62,000 nt of DNA from Gnetum montanum. Its lineage: Eukaryota > Streptophyta > Gnetopsida > Gnetales > Gnetaceae. Under the pieces are notes generated by a model. That model made no database searches. It saw only the letters and a list, made by a program, of their open reading frames with translations, and was not told the origin of the DNA. The stretch spans positions 205,364 to 267,363 of the forward strand of contig MNCI01038234.1 of assembly GCA_015680685.1 (NCBI GenBank), read 5' to 3'. This document shows, in pieces, positions 45,829 through 56,439 of this stretch; within the stretch, counting starts at the first letter, position 1, and every line of letters starts with the position of its first letter. The position numbers and the translations under genes are program-made.

Positions 45829-47440
45829 TGATAAATCACATTTTAGAATGGCTATGATATTAGACATCCAATATTGAAGCCTTATGATGGGACGTGATAT
45901 CGCGGTGCATCACAAAGTCTATAAATAAGAGGCGGCTCTCCCTTGTTTTCCATCCTAGGCATAGACCGTAGTGAGAATATAGTAGTTTGATCCCTCCAGA
46001 GATAGAGTATTTTCCATGTGCCCACAGTAGGAACTCCAAAGTAAACAGATCTTTATTTGAGCAGATATTGTACCTGAACACATATTTGTGTATGGAAATA
46101 AAGACGAACTTCTTGGATAAACCTTGCAGTGGATGGAATAGGCTAATTAGGACATTATTTATTTTTATTTACTGTTTTCCATTTAAATTATTTATTAGTT
46201 ATTAATTCTCTCTCAACCCTTCTCTCCTAGTTAAGTGCCTCAGTACGACCACTTCGAGCACATGCATTGCACATGGTGATCCTAGCAACGACTAGCGTTT
46301 GGTAACCACGGTTGCATTGATTCAGGGTGTGAACGGTAGGTGGGAACAGATGCTGATGCTAGGTTAATTTAGACTTAGTTAGTTAGTTAAAGTAGTAATT
46401 AGTCTCTTCAACCCTTTACCTCAATAGCATAGGAGATAAAATAGAAAAGCTATAAAAATCATATGCCTCGGACTTACTTAACCATACACAGTGACAAATA
46501 CAAGTAAGTCTAGGAAGATAATGAATAATTAACCTTAAGTGTTCCATGAGGCGTGTAGGTAGTTAGTCTACAGAGTTTGACCGGATCGTGCGTGTTACGC
46601 TCATATTCGTATGGTTGAGTGTAGGGTTACCTCGCCAGTCATCACCTATGATACAACATTGGATATGCAATATTGTGCCACACATGCCTACCTATAAATA
46701 CAACACATAGGTACATGTTCAATGAATGAATTTTATTCCATAGTAGCAAAACTCTCTCAGTTTTTTTTCATAAACTTAGACTTAGCGATTAGAAGTGTGA
46801 ATTCCCATAGTATAGTATGAACTAATGAAGAGCATATTTATTTGAGCATTTTTTTCTTGGGAAAAAGTGTGACCAGAAAAAAGATTAAGCTATTTCTCAC
46901 TCTTGCAACATTCTCCTAGACTTAGTATAATGTGTACTATTTTTTTAGTAAATGATTTACTTTTTCATGCACTTTACCATTATTTTTGTAAGTGGATTGA
47001 GTACGACTAATCTTGAGTACTTAAGTGTAATTGCTTGGTAACGTAGTAGTGCCATCACTTGGTTCACCTAGTAGCAAAGTACTTGGTAATCCCAATGGTA
47101 GTTGCATGAAGCCCAAGGTGTGAATGGAAGGTTAGGATTAGATACTCATCATACTAGGATAGACTAGATTTATTTACAATTTACTTAGAAATAGAAACCA
47201 CTACTATTTCATCATGTTTACTAGGTGTAATATGGCTAATGCAACATTAGTTATCATATACCTCATTGAGAACTAAACCATATGAATAGATTATACTAGA
47301 TCCACATGGGAGGACAACGATCCCAAACTTTATCTAATTACTAGCTTATTCACATTACCTCATCCACAGAATTTGATTGAGCTATGCATGAACACTTGTA
47401 TCTCATATGGTTGGATGTTGGATTACTCCATTACTCATCA
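45829..47440 (+). repeat. Element C 5' LTR interrupted by solo LTR S
   Basis: Starts TGATAAATCACATTTTAG and runs to GAAGCCTTA (45,884), then resumes after S with CCTATGATACAACATTGG (46,645) and ends TTACTCATCA (47,440). The B LTR (reverse complement) reads continuously GAGCCAATGATACGACATT at this point, showing that S is an insertion. Confidence 0.78.
45885..46644 (+). repeat. Solo LTR S, CpG-rich and younger, same superfamily
   Basis: A 760-bp LTR, TGATGGGACGTGATATCGCG...CGCCAGTCATCA, with no internal sequence. Target copies are CCTTA (45,880-45,884) and CCTA with one base lost (46,645-46,648). It keeps many CpGs (GACGTG, ATCGCGG, ACCGGATCGTGCGTG) that are TG/CA in the A, B and C LTRs, so it inserted more recently. 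TATA box CTATAAATAA at 45,919-45,928. Confidence 0.75.
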
Positions 47441-47441
47441 T

Positions 47442-47459
47442 TGGCATTGTTTCCAAGGA
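47442..47459 (+). other. Element C primer-binding site (tRNA-Asp type, decayed)
   Basis: TGGCATTGTTTCCAAGGA against TGGCGCCGTTGCCGGGGA, 12 of 18 matching. It directly follows the LTR with one spacer base. Confidence 0.72.
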
Positions 47460-47576
47460 CAAGTCAATGTATACTTAGTAGTTGATTTTGGAAAGTTCAT
47501 TATACTTGAAACAAAAACTCAAAAGTTGTAACTCTAAGAAAAGAACACTTAAAATAGACATCCTAGAATATACAAC

Positions 47577-49110
47577 ATGACTTCAAACAAGAACACCATA
47601 TCACCTACCAAGGAACCATAGAGAAGGAGTGATAGAATTGAAGAAAAAGAATATTGGAGTATGTTAATGCAAATAGGGATCTCATATGCTCATCATTATC
47701 CTTACTATCCTAACTGCACATTCATCTTTCATTAGGATGGCTAGTTAAGGTGGAAAGATCTTCAAGAAAATATTGTTTTGCTACCAAAACATTTAGCATC
47801 TATTTTCCTTCAAACTACTCTTAAGGGGATGAAACTAAGTGAATAAATTGGAGGGTGTCATAAAAGCAAATATATGACCTAAACATATGAACCTACCAAT
47901 GAGTAGTTAAGGAAGGACCATGCCATTGAGGAAAGACATGGATAAGACAAAGGAAAAATAGTTAATTTTATTGTTGTCTTTGAGGAACTTGATGGAGATG
48001 TGTTCATTGCTGAACAATTCCACCAAAATCATGAGTTATAGTTACAAATATTTATCATTTGATTGGATGAACCTATTAGAATAAATCATACTCTGAACTA
48101 GTAGAGAAGCTTAGGAAGGAGGCAAAAGACTTAAGGTACAAGTAGGACTCAAAGCCAAGTGCTCGTACTAGATACCATAGAGATGTACATAAGAGTCATC
48201 ATAGGAGGACAAGTTGACACTATTCTCATACTACCTTATTTGCATCCTCATGTTCATTAGAAGACTCTAAAAGAAGAAGGAAGAAGTACAAGGACCATGA
48301 TAAGAAAGATAGGAGAACTCATAACTACCATGACCATCATGACCAGTACTCAAGACATTATGGTTTGAAAGATTAAGAGTCTAAGTAGTGTAGATGATGT
48401 AATTGTAGAGATCATAAGAGAGATGAGCACATAAGGGGGTGCTACTACAATATAGTACATGTACCTAATTGACATGATGAACCCTTGATGGCAACTTGCA
48501 ACATGATCAATATATAGGAAGATATTCACATTTTAAACATGCATGTGAGGGATAGCTGAATCAAACTACTTGACATGAACCATATGCTAGCATTTGAAGG
48601 TGGCTATAACATTGATTCACAACATTACCTTAAAGCTTTCCATGATGCCTATTCCCTACAAAACATTGAATGTGATTGGAAAAAGTTAAAGTTGTTTCCT
48701 AGTACACTTGTGAAGGAGGTAGATAGTTGGTATAGGTTATTGGAATTTGACTTAATTAGGTGTTGGAGTAGCATGCTTGAACTCTTTAATGATAAATTTC
48801 AAACCTATTCATAAATTTCCAAATTAAGAAAATAGATCCAAGGATGGAAGTAAGGGACTCATGAGATCCTTGATGTAGGAATGGGTAGATACTATTCACT
48901 ATTGCACAAATGCCCAAGTTATGGAATTTCACCAAAGGAATAACTTAGGAACATTGTAGATGGGTTGCAGAGTAAAACTAGAGAGACTCTTGGGGTTCAT
49001 GCCCAAGGAAGATTATCAAAAGTGACTTTCCATTGCATTCAATGATGTTTCAACTAGAAAAATCAGCATTTGAAAAGTCAAGAGATTTGATGTAGCAACC
49101 TTAACCAATA
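47577..49110 (+). pseudogene. Element C gag
   Basis: ATG at 47,577. The frame matches element B gag: QTTLKGMKLSE near 47,810, TYEPTNE near 47,885, VVFEELDGDVFIAEQFHQNH near 47,970-48,030. 48,575-48,814 is the longest intact piece, with AFEGGYNIDSQHYLKAFHDA and LELFNDKFQTYS. YYSLLHKCPSYGISPKE and IVDGLQSKTRETLGVHAQGR follow to about 49,020. Same protein as A and B gag. Stops throughout. Confidence 0.8.
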
Positions 49111-49229
49111 GATCCAAAGGGCCTCCTCAAAATAGGATTCAAGATGCCTTGGATGGTTTAGCAGATCACCAAGAGAATTTTGCAATGAAAAACAATATTG
49201 GTTTCAGAAAATGGCTTTGAACATGATTA

Positions 49230-50420
49230 GAAACATAAATGGAAATAGACTACTAAAAATAGAAATGGAAAATGGAATCATAGTTACAAAAATAATCATA
49301 TAAATGGAAATGGAAGCTACAATTTGCACAACATAAAAATCAAAATTTATAAAAGAATATAAACAAAGTTTAAGTTTCACAGTGTATAGGTTTGTGCCAA
49401 AATGCATAAGAAGCTGCTAGCCAAAGCTTGAAGTTCATTGGAGAGAGATGAGAGAGCTGCCTCCATGATCAAGTCACTTTCCAGTTTCATCTTGCTACAA
49501 ATTTTTTTTAGTTTCCACCAAGTCTATTACATGGGAATGAAATTGGTGTTACACATTTGGGGTAATGGAAACTATGTGGAATTCTCTATGCCTAGTATAG
49601 TCCTAGTTTCTACCATCAAATATCACTACTAGGAAAGGATGTAATGACTGCAATGGATTTTGGTGGATGCTAATGTAGATGGAAATGGGATGGGGCTTAG
49701 ATTTTCAGTAGCAATGATAGTTACATGGAGGTGTGCATGTCCAACATAGTACTAGTTTTTGCTACTAGAAATGTAACTGGGTTCAAAATGGGCTTGATGG
49801 GAAATGGGAATGATCATGAAAATGGACAATAGTGTTGGTATCAAAGTGGTGTTGAAATGTCAAGTGTTGTAAATGCTAAGTGTTTTGGATTGTTGTGTGT
49901 GATCTCCAAATTCCAAAATCCAAAACCTAGAAATGATGTCAATGTTGGGATTTTATATGTTTAGGGTTGCCATTTTAGGGCTTGTTGTTGATTACCACTA
50001 ATTACTAACAAATTAGTATCGATTGTTGGTTGTAATGGCTACTACTACTAGTATAGTCAACCAACTACTACCAACATAGTTGATCAACTACGACCTAGAA
50101 TAGTTAGTTCCATTATTACTAGTATAGTCAACCAACTATTGCTAGTGTAGTCACTCAACTACTACTCAATGTAGGTAGCCAACTACCACTTAGCATAGTC
50201 AACCAACTACTACCAGCATAGTCAATCAACTATCGCTCAACATAGTTAACCAACTATTGCTCAGCGTAGTCAACCAATTATTACCAATGTAGTCAACCAA
50301 CTACTACAAGCATAGTTGCTATTTGTGGTAAGTTTAGCATGGAATACATCCAAAAAACCCATCCCTTTACTATAAATAGTAAATAAGGTTTTGTGACTAT
50401 ATTAAAGATTTTGGGAATTG
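49230..50420 (-). repeat. Probable 3' LTR region of element T
   Basis: Rich in GGAAATGG / AATGGAATGG phrases and AGTATAGTCCTAGTTT / CATAGTACTAGTTT words, then the minisatellite, then a TATA-like CTATAAATAG (50,380-50,389). The right edge of the window has the same combination (AATGGAATGG phrases followed by CCAACTACTGTCAGTATAGTCA), in the same orientation. Limits are approximate. Confidence 0.45.
50042..50336. repeat. 23-24-bp minisatellite, about 12 copies
   Basis: Unit close to GTCAACCAACTACTACCAACATA. Copies vary at many positions (e.g. GTCAACCAACTATTGCTAGTGTA, GTCAATCAACTATCGCTCAACATA) but keep the GT(C/T)AACCAACTA opening and the (C/A)ATA or TGTA close. Confidence 0.88.
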
Positions 50421-51270
50421 GAAATGGAGAAGTATTAGGAAATGAAAATATGGACAAAAATTGCAGAAATGGTGGAATCTATTGGAAAGTGTCATGCCTA
50501 GTGAAGATTGATGTTTAACCATTATTTTCTTAGGATGCACATGCTAGTTATTGTTGGAGAAATGACCATCCAAATAATAGCAACACTACATCTCGACCTA
50601 GTCCTAGTGATGACTACATTGACTACTGTATCTACTATAGCTATTATGACTATTACAGCTACTGAGCCTATTGAAGCTATTGTAACAATTAAAAATGGCT
50701 CTAGTGTAGTTGGGGATATATCCCTATAAAAACTCATAAAAATGTATTTTTCATCCTTTCTAAAGATGTCTTTAGCCTTCCCAAGCTTGGATAAGGATAT
50801 GGGATACGTAGTTTTATTTGGAAATGAGGCAATAATAACTTTTGAAGCATTTTGCAACCTCAAAAAGTTGAAATATGCAAGATTGTAGCTTATGTACTAC
50901 ATATATTACATTACAATGAAACTTTACCTCAAGCTAAAAAGTAAGATTTGCAACATGAATTTTGGTGGTATTTCATTGGCTCCTCTTTATTTATGTCTGG
51001 AAGATTGACCCAAGAGACATTAGCAAAGAATACAAAACATCACTGCATGTCTATCACAAACATCTTTTCTCAATGCTTGATTCAGTAGTATTGAACCATC
51101 ATGAAGAGTGCTCATAATAATGGAGTGAGGCTATGATGATGAAATGTTAATAAGGTTATGGAAAAATGGTCATGAGGGCTAACAAATATTGGTCAAATGA
51201 TGTGGTTCACTCAACAGATGCATTTGAAGAACCAACTCTTTTCTTAGACTGATTTTGATGTGGTTTTTCC
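50420..51270. other. Element T 3' region, no recognised gene
   Basis: Overlapping open frames on both strands at 50,508-50,863 are Ile/Val/Thr-rich, built from ACTATTGTA-like triplets, and look repeat-derived. Nothing else seen. Confidence 0.4.
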
Positions 51271-51271
51271 C

Positions 51272-51572
51272 ATTAAGTTAGTTGTGTTTGACTTAATGGT
51301 ATTGGGATTTTTCTAGAGAACAAGGTGTGTTATGTTAAATGGACTCAACATTTTTCCACTAAATAAGATGTGTTTCACTCAAGTAGACTTGGATTTTTCC
51401 TATTGAATAAGATGTGTTACGCTCAATGGACTTAGAATTTTTTCACTGAATGATATGTGTTTTATTCAAGTGGACTTGGAGTTTCTCTAGCAAACAAGAT
51501 GTGTTATGCTTAATGTAATTAGCATTTTCCCATTTAATGAGATGTGTTACATTCAAGTGGACTTGCGGTGGA
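51272..51572. repeat. 44-bp tandem array with 88-bp higher-order structure
   Basis: About seven copies of a 44-47-bp unit beginning AAGATGTGTT and containing (G/T)GACTTGGATTTTTCC. Copies alternate: odd units have GTTACGCTCAATGGACTTAG, even units have TCACTCAAGTAGACTTGG. This gives an 88-bp dimeric repeat. 44 is not a multiple of three, so it is not coding. Confidence 0.85.
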
Positions 51573-52143
51573 GCATAATGAAGGGATGTCATATAGCCAT
51601 AATGCATGAATGTCTGCATAGGTCAACATTGTTGCTCAAGGTATGGAAGGTTGTATTCAAGCTATAGGGTTAGGCCCAAAGGAAATGATGTGGAACATGC
51701 ACTAGCAAAAAAAATTCACCAAATCTTGCACATCAAGGTTATGTGATGACTTTCTATTATGATGAGTTTCACCTTTGTGATGGCTCTAGGCTTCATCCTG
51801 TGAACACAACTCTAGAAGGACCAGAAAAATAAAGAGAGAAATCATGTTGTTACAATAGGATACCTTGGGCCATAAAGTATGTTTTAGCCAATTTGGCTAC
51901 TCAAGGTCATATGTTGCTACTTGAAGGTCTTAGCAAGCTACATTACTAGTTTAAGGCCTTTGTTGATTGCAATGCTAGTTTAGAACCTTAGTAGATTGTA
52001 GAGATTAGGCTCTCTTGTTGATGTCATGGCTACTATAGGCTAATTGTAGTATGGTTTGAGATAGGAATGATTAACCTTATTGGCCAACTCATTCCCATCC
52101 ATGTATGCTATTTTGAATGTGTCATTACTGTAGGCTTTGGTAA
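51573..52143. other. Element T region just 3' of integrase, no recognised gene
   Basis: Both strands closed. Loose repetition of GCTACTCAAGGTC / AGCAAGCTACATTACTAG phrases at 51,890-51,990. Confidence 0.4.
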
Positions 52144-53160
52144 TCAAGAAAGCCATTTCCAGTCGGCTAAGAATGTAGCCTCCTGCTCATAGATGACCTT
52201 GCAGACTAGGTCACCTTCCTTGATCTTACACATTGCCAAGTTATGGTGGTGTTGTTGCTTCTTCCTCTCTTGATAATATTTGATGTGAGTAAGTGCTTGC
52301 ATATGTTGCTCCTCCACCAAGTTCAAGACTACTATCCATAACTCTTTATTCTACTCATCCTTAATGAAGTCAATCAAGGCTACTCAGAGCAATGGTATCT
52401 ACAATTCAAGAGGTAAAATAGATTTAGAATCATAAACAAGGCTATAAGGAGTCATGCCTGTTGTGGTATGGCATGTCATTCTATAGGTTTAAAGTACATG
52501 GACAAGCTGTTCATGCCATTTGCACCTACTGTTATTAAGCATCTTCTTGAGAAAGTTGATGATGGCCTTGTTGCTTACTTTGGCATGTCTGTTAACTTGA
52601 GGGTAATAAGGTGATGAGAAAGAGTGCTTAATGCCTAGGTCACAACAGAAATCCTTGGTCTCTTGGCTACTAAATTGTGGTTTGTTGTATGTAACTATGA
52701 TCATGGTTATGATAAAATGGGCTACAATGTTATCCATGATAAATTTATAAACTTGTTTAGATGTTGTCTTTCTTAGGAGAATAGCTTCAACCCATTTAGT
52801 AAAGTATTTGGTGGTAGTGATGATGAAGCTATTCCCAACTAAAGGCTTAGGTGTTATAGGTCCATTGATATCAAACCCCCATCATTGAAATCACCAAGTG
52901 ATCTAAGTAGTATGTAACTAAATTAGTGGTACATGTATAAGGTTGCTATACCATTGGCATGTGTTACATTGTTTAATGTTTTGTTGATAGTCAATTTCCA
53001 TGTGGGGCCAATAATAGCCTAACCATCTAATCTTAGCAACCATAGCTCTAGGTCCTATATGTTCGTCATAAACACCCTCATGGACCTCTTGTAGGACTTT
53101 TCTAGCTTTGGCTTTACCTAAGCACTTTAGGCGTATGCCATCATAGGATTATTGACATAA
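52144..53160 (-). pseudogene. Element T integrase
   Basis: Zinc finger: HEGVYDEHIG ... CNTCQ (about 53,095-52,965), the H-x-H-C-x2-C pattern with one spacer altered. Core: WGFDINGPITPK (about 52,880) and YFTKWVEAILLR (about 52,805-52,770) fit the gypsy GxDxxGP and K-W-x-E-A motifs. 52,737-52,489 continues NKPQFSSQETKDFCCDLGIK and SFSSPYYPQVNRHAKVSNKA, the second Asp and Glu region (GQAE degraded to RHAK). The C-terminal part (52,326-52,144) has LTHIKYYQERKKQ and KIKEGDLVCKVI. Inactive by stops and the lost Glu context. Confidence 0.88.
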
Positions 53161-53429
53161 TGTGTTATCACCTATGATGACATATTGCATTAATCATCTG
53201 CATACAATGTCCTTTTTAGTAGTAATTAGGCCTTGTGAAGACTCACCATGCATAAGGTAAAACATTATATTATCATACACTCTTTGACAAGAGTAGTATG
53301 AACTACCACCACAAGGTTATCCTTATTTTCTTGCATGATGGGAATAGCATAGTCCATAGTTAAGATGGGTAGCTTAGTAAACACATCTAGTGTAACATTG
53401 AGGACTAGCATTACAATAGCATCAACTAT

Positions 53430-53790
53430 GGTATTTTTGTTTCAAGTTATATGTTGGATATCAGTGTCTATAAAATGCTATAATGGGTGCATTCCTAAGT
53501 CACAATAAGGTTGTAAATGTTTCTCTTTGCATGCATAAACCTCAGTTACCTAGTTGACCACAAGTTGTGAATCACCCCTAATTATCAAATGCTTAATTCC
53601 TAGATCATGTGCTACCATCATTCCTTTGATTAGACCTTCATACCCCATTATGTTTTTGGTGCATGAAAACTCAAAATGATAGGCAAATGATCATATTTCA
53701 CTAGTTGGAAATGTCATGATGGTAGCAACACTAGTCCCATGGGTAGTTGAAGCTTCATCAAAGTGCATGACTACCTCATAGTCCTCAAGC
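53430..53790 (-). pseudogene. Element T second (archaeal-type) RNase H
   Basis: Minus strand VVMHFDEASTTHGTSVATIM, then FEFSCTKNIMGYEGLIKGMM, AHDLGIKHLIIRGDSQLVVN and later DTDIQHIT. This is the RVT_3 pattern (DGA...NNxAEYEAL...A...G...GDSQLVV...H), which in gypsy elements marks the Tat lineage and follows the ordinary RNase H. The AEYEAL glutamate is changed (GYEGL). Confidence 0.82.
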
Positions 53791-53939
53791 ACTTGGTTAA
53801 TGGTTTTGACATGTTTTTTGGGGAACTTAGGATCTATGGTTGCTTGGTCATCAATAAGTGAAATTTTAAGTTGTATGACTAAATATTGACCTTTCGTTAA
53901 AGATTGAAAAATGTAATGATGGTCAAACTCCGCTGTTCT

Positions 53940-55160
53940 GGCTTTCTATTGGGCTATACAACTACTATCATAAATATTGTTCATTATGGTCCTAAGTATG
54001 TTATCTTTGCAAATGATGTTGAATTGGCTTCTAAATAGGTAGTATATCCATTTCTTCAATGAGAAGACTAGTGCTAGACAATACTTTTCCACTTAAGAAT
54101 ATCATGTCTTATGTGCAAGTAATTCATGGCTAAGGTAGTATACTAGCATTTCTGCTCCATCAGCATGTTTCTAACAAAGTAGGGATGCAATGGACATGTT
54201 AGAGATGGCAAGGTAGATATAAAATGGTTTATTCTCTTATCAATGATAGACTATTTGTATTTGTGCCAATTCTTTGTTAAGGTTTTCAAAGGCCTCTTGG
54301 CATTGAACCATCCACTCATAGTGAACTCCTTTCTAAACCAAGTGTTGCATGAATTGTAACTTATCTGTAAACCTAGCGATGAACTTACAAAAAAATTGTA
54401 ATCTACCTTGTATTCTCCAAAGATCCTTAAGGTTATTTGGTGATGCAAAGTTGGAGATGGCCTTAACCTTATCAAGATGAACACGTATCCCTACTTCAAA
54501 TGCTACAAAGCCAAGAATCTTACCGATCTTGACACCAAAGACACACTTCTTAGGATTATGTCTAAGTTCAAATTTAAGGCATCATTTAAGAAAAATGTCT
54601 AGGCCATTAGCTTAATCATTGGCCACTTTATACTTAAAAACTATATCATCTACATAATCAATGAGCAATGCTAACATGTAATCACTAAAGATATAGGTCA
54701 TAGCTCATTAATAGGTTGCTCTTGTATTCTTAAGGATAAAAAGCATCATAGTATAGTAAACGGTACCCCATGGAGTCATAAAGGTCATGCTAAGTTGATT
54801 TTCTAGGTTGATTCTAATTTGGTTGTAACTTGAGAACTCATCCATAGAGGACAACAAGACATGTCCAGCTATGGTATCAATAAGTTGATCAATACTAGGT
54901 AAAGGAAAATCATCTTTAATGGTTTCCTGGTTTAGGTCTTAAAAATTGATGTAAATATGGATACTCCCATTTTATTAGGAACTACCATGATGTTGGATAC
55001 CCAATCTATGTAGTCAACAATTCTAATGAAACCAACATGGAAAAGCTTGATAATTTTATCACAAATTGTCAAGGCAAAGTTAGGTCTAATCTTATGCACT
55101 TTTTACTTAATTGGTCTAATGCTAGGATCAAGTATGATGTTGTGTTGGACTAGACATGGG
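53940..55160 (-). pseudogene. Element T reverse transcriptase and first RNase H
   Basis: From 55,140: HNIILDPSIRPIK (gypsy HxLxxxPxxxPVxQ), IIKLFHVGFIRIVDY, VVPNK. The finger/palm part is broken, then IDYVDDIVFKYKV (about 54,660, the YVDDI catalytic box) and LRHNPKKCVFGVKIGKILGF are clear. The connection and first RNase H follow: VYYLSHELLAHKT and VEKYCLALVFSLKKW near 54,130-54,060, ending before the second RNase H. Several stops. Confidence 0.85.
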
Positions 55161-56020
55161 TCTAAACCAAGCATATCTTCATATGACTAGGAAAAGATCT
55201 TAATATTATCCTATAAGACTTTGTTGATGTCTTGAGCTTGTTGAGGTTCTAGTGAGGAACTTAGTTAGAGGGCTTTCTTTACACCACCATGTGTTGTAAT
55301 AGTAACCTCAACTAATGAGTCTTTGGTTATGTCACCAACATCAAGGTTAAGGTTTTAACTAGGTTTTTAGGCCATTCAATAGGCTTTTTGATTGAGGCTA
55401 TGTGATTATTAAGACTTTTAGGCTTAAGGTCTAGATAATCAAGATGGATGCATTATTCAATATCACCATGGGAACCACTCATGCTTAAAGGCAAGGTAGT
55501 TTGCTTCCAAGTATTCATACTTCAATCTTGCATATCAACAATGAGCACATTAAGGGGCACCTAGGTAAAGATGGGTAAACCATGCTAAAATGATATAAAA
55601 TTTTTTGATAAACATGTAAACATATGCTATCTTGATGACAAATAAAGATGCAAGAAAGGTCAACAAAGGCTATAATAGGTAAATAATGACCAATAAGATT
55701 AAACAAAGGCCATATAAGGTTAGTTAAGGGTCATAAAGAGAAAATAAGGTAAACATGGTGAAAAAGGAAGTTATATAGAGGTTATATAAAATTTATTGAT
55801 GAGAAAGAAGAATAATAATGCAACACAAGGCTAAAAATTGGGATAAATCTATGAGAATGAAATACATATGGCAAAACTTGGTTGTTAAAAAGGGTTAGAT
55901 TTTTTTAGTTTTAGGCCTTAGTAGGCCATGGTATGGGGCTATAGGGCTATTGATAGAGCTTGGGCACATGAGAGGATCATTTTGAAGCTATTTTAGTGAA
56001 AAATTAGCATCTTTTTATAT

Positions 56021-56086
56021 GACTACACTAGGCCATATTGGTGACTACACTAGGCCCTATTGGTGACTACACTAGCCCAATGTAGT
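56021..56086. repeat. 22-bp triplication
   Basis: GACTACACTAGGCCATATTGGT, repeated with small changes at 56,021, 56,043 and 56,065, then running into AGCCCAATGTAGTC. A local expansion of the core of the longer array. Confidence 0.88.
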
Positions 56087-56439
56087 CTTACCTACCTCCA
56101 ACATAGTTGGCCTTCATGAACACTTTCTCGGGCTTGGAATAAGTATTTTTAGACTTTTAGTGGTCTAAAAGGCTAGTTGAGGGGGTAGGTATTGAGTATT
56201 GACAAGTGTTAACATCATTTGAGCTTCCAAGAAGGTTGAAAATATTTGTTCCAAGGGTGGCTACCTTGGGCTAATAACCCCCATCATAGTCATAAGGAAT
56301 GCCTAAATCTATGGGATTTTGGAGCCAAAACAATGTGAAATTTTCACTTGAGAGTCATGGAGCAAGGTTTTGGTCATTTTGGGTTGTATTTAGGTCATTT
56401 TGTGATACTTAATATTAGTTTTTGTTGTTACACTTTCCC

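Larger units (their letters stand above)
45829..49190 (+). mobile_element. Element C: truncated A/B-family gypsy element, plus strand
   Basis: 5' LTR (45,829-45,884 plus 46,645-47,440, split by solo LTR S), tRNA-Asp-type primer site at 47,442 and most of gag. The homology stops near 49,190, where element T material begins, so the rest of C was lost or lies beyond T. Confidence 0.75.

Noticed and set aside
49200-49420. Gap in which element C gag might continue into protease
   Set aside because: No protease motif; composition changes to GGAAATGG phrases shared with the T right end, so I assign it to T.
50042-50336. CRISPR-like reading of the 23-24-bp repeats
   Set aside because: Repeats are head-to-tail without unique spacers, degenerate, and in a plant retroelement.
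50508-50863. Overlapping open frames on both strands in the T 3' region
   Set aside because: Built from repeated ACTATTG/ACTACT triplets; no domain and no independent support.
54251-54484. 77-codon minus-strand open frame in element T
   Set aside because: It is a different frame from the one carrying the RT connection motifs (LRHNPKKCVFGVKIG and following).
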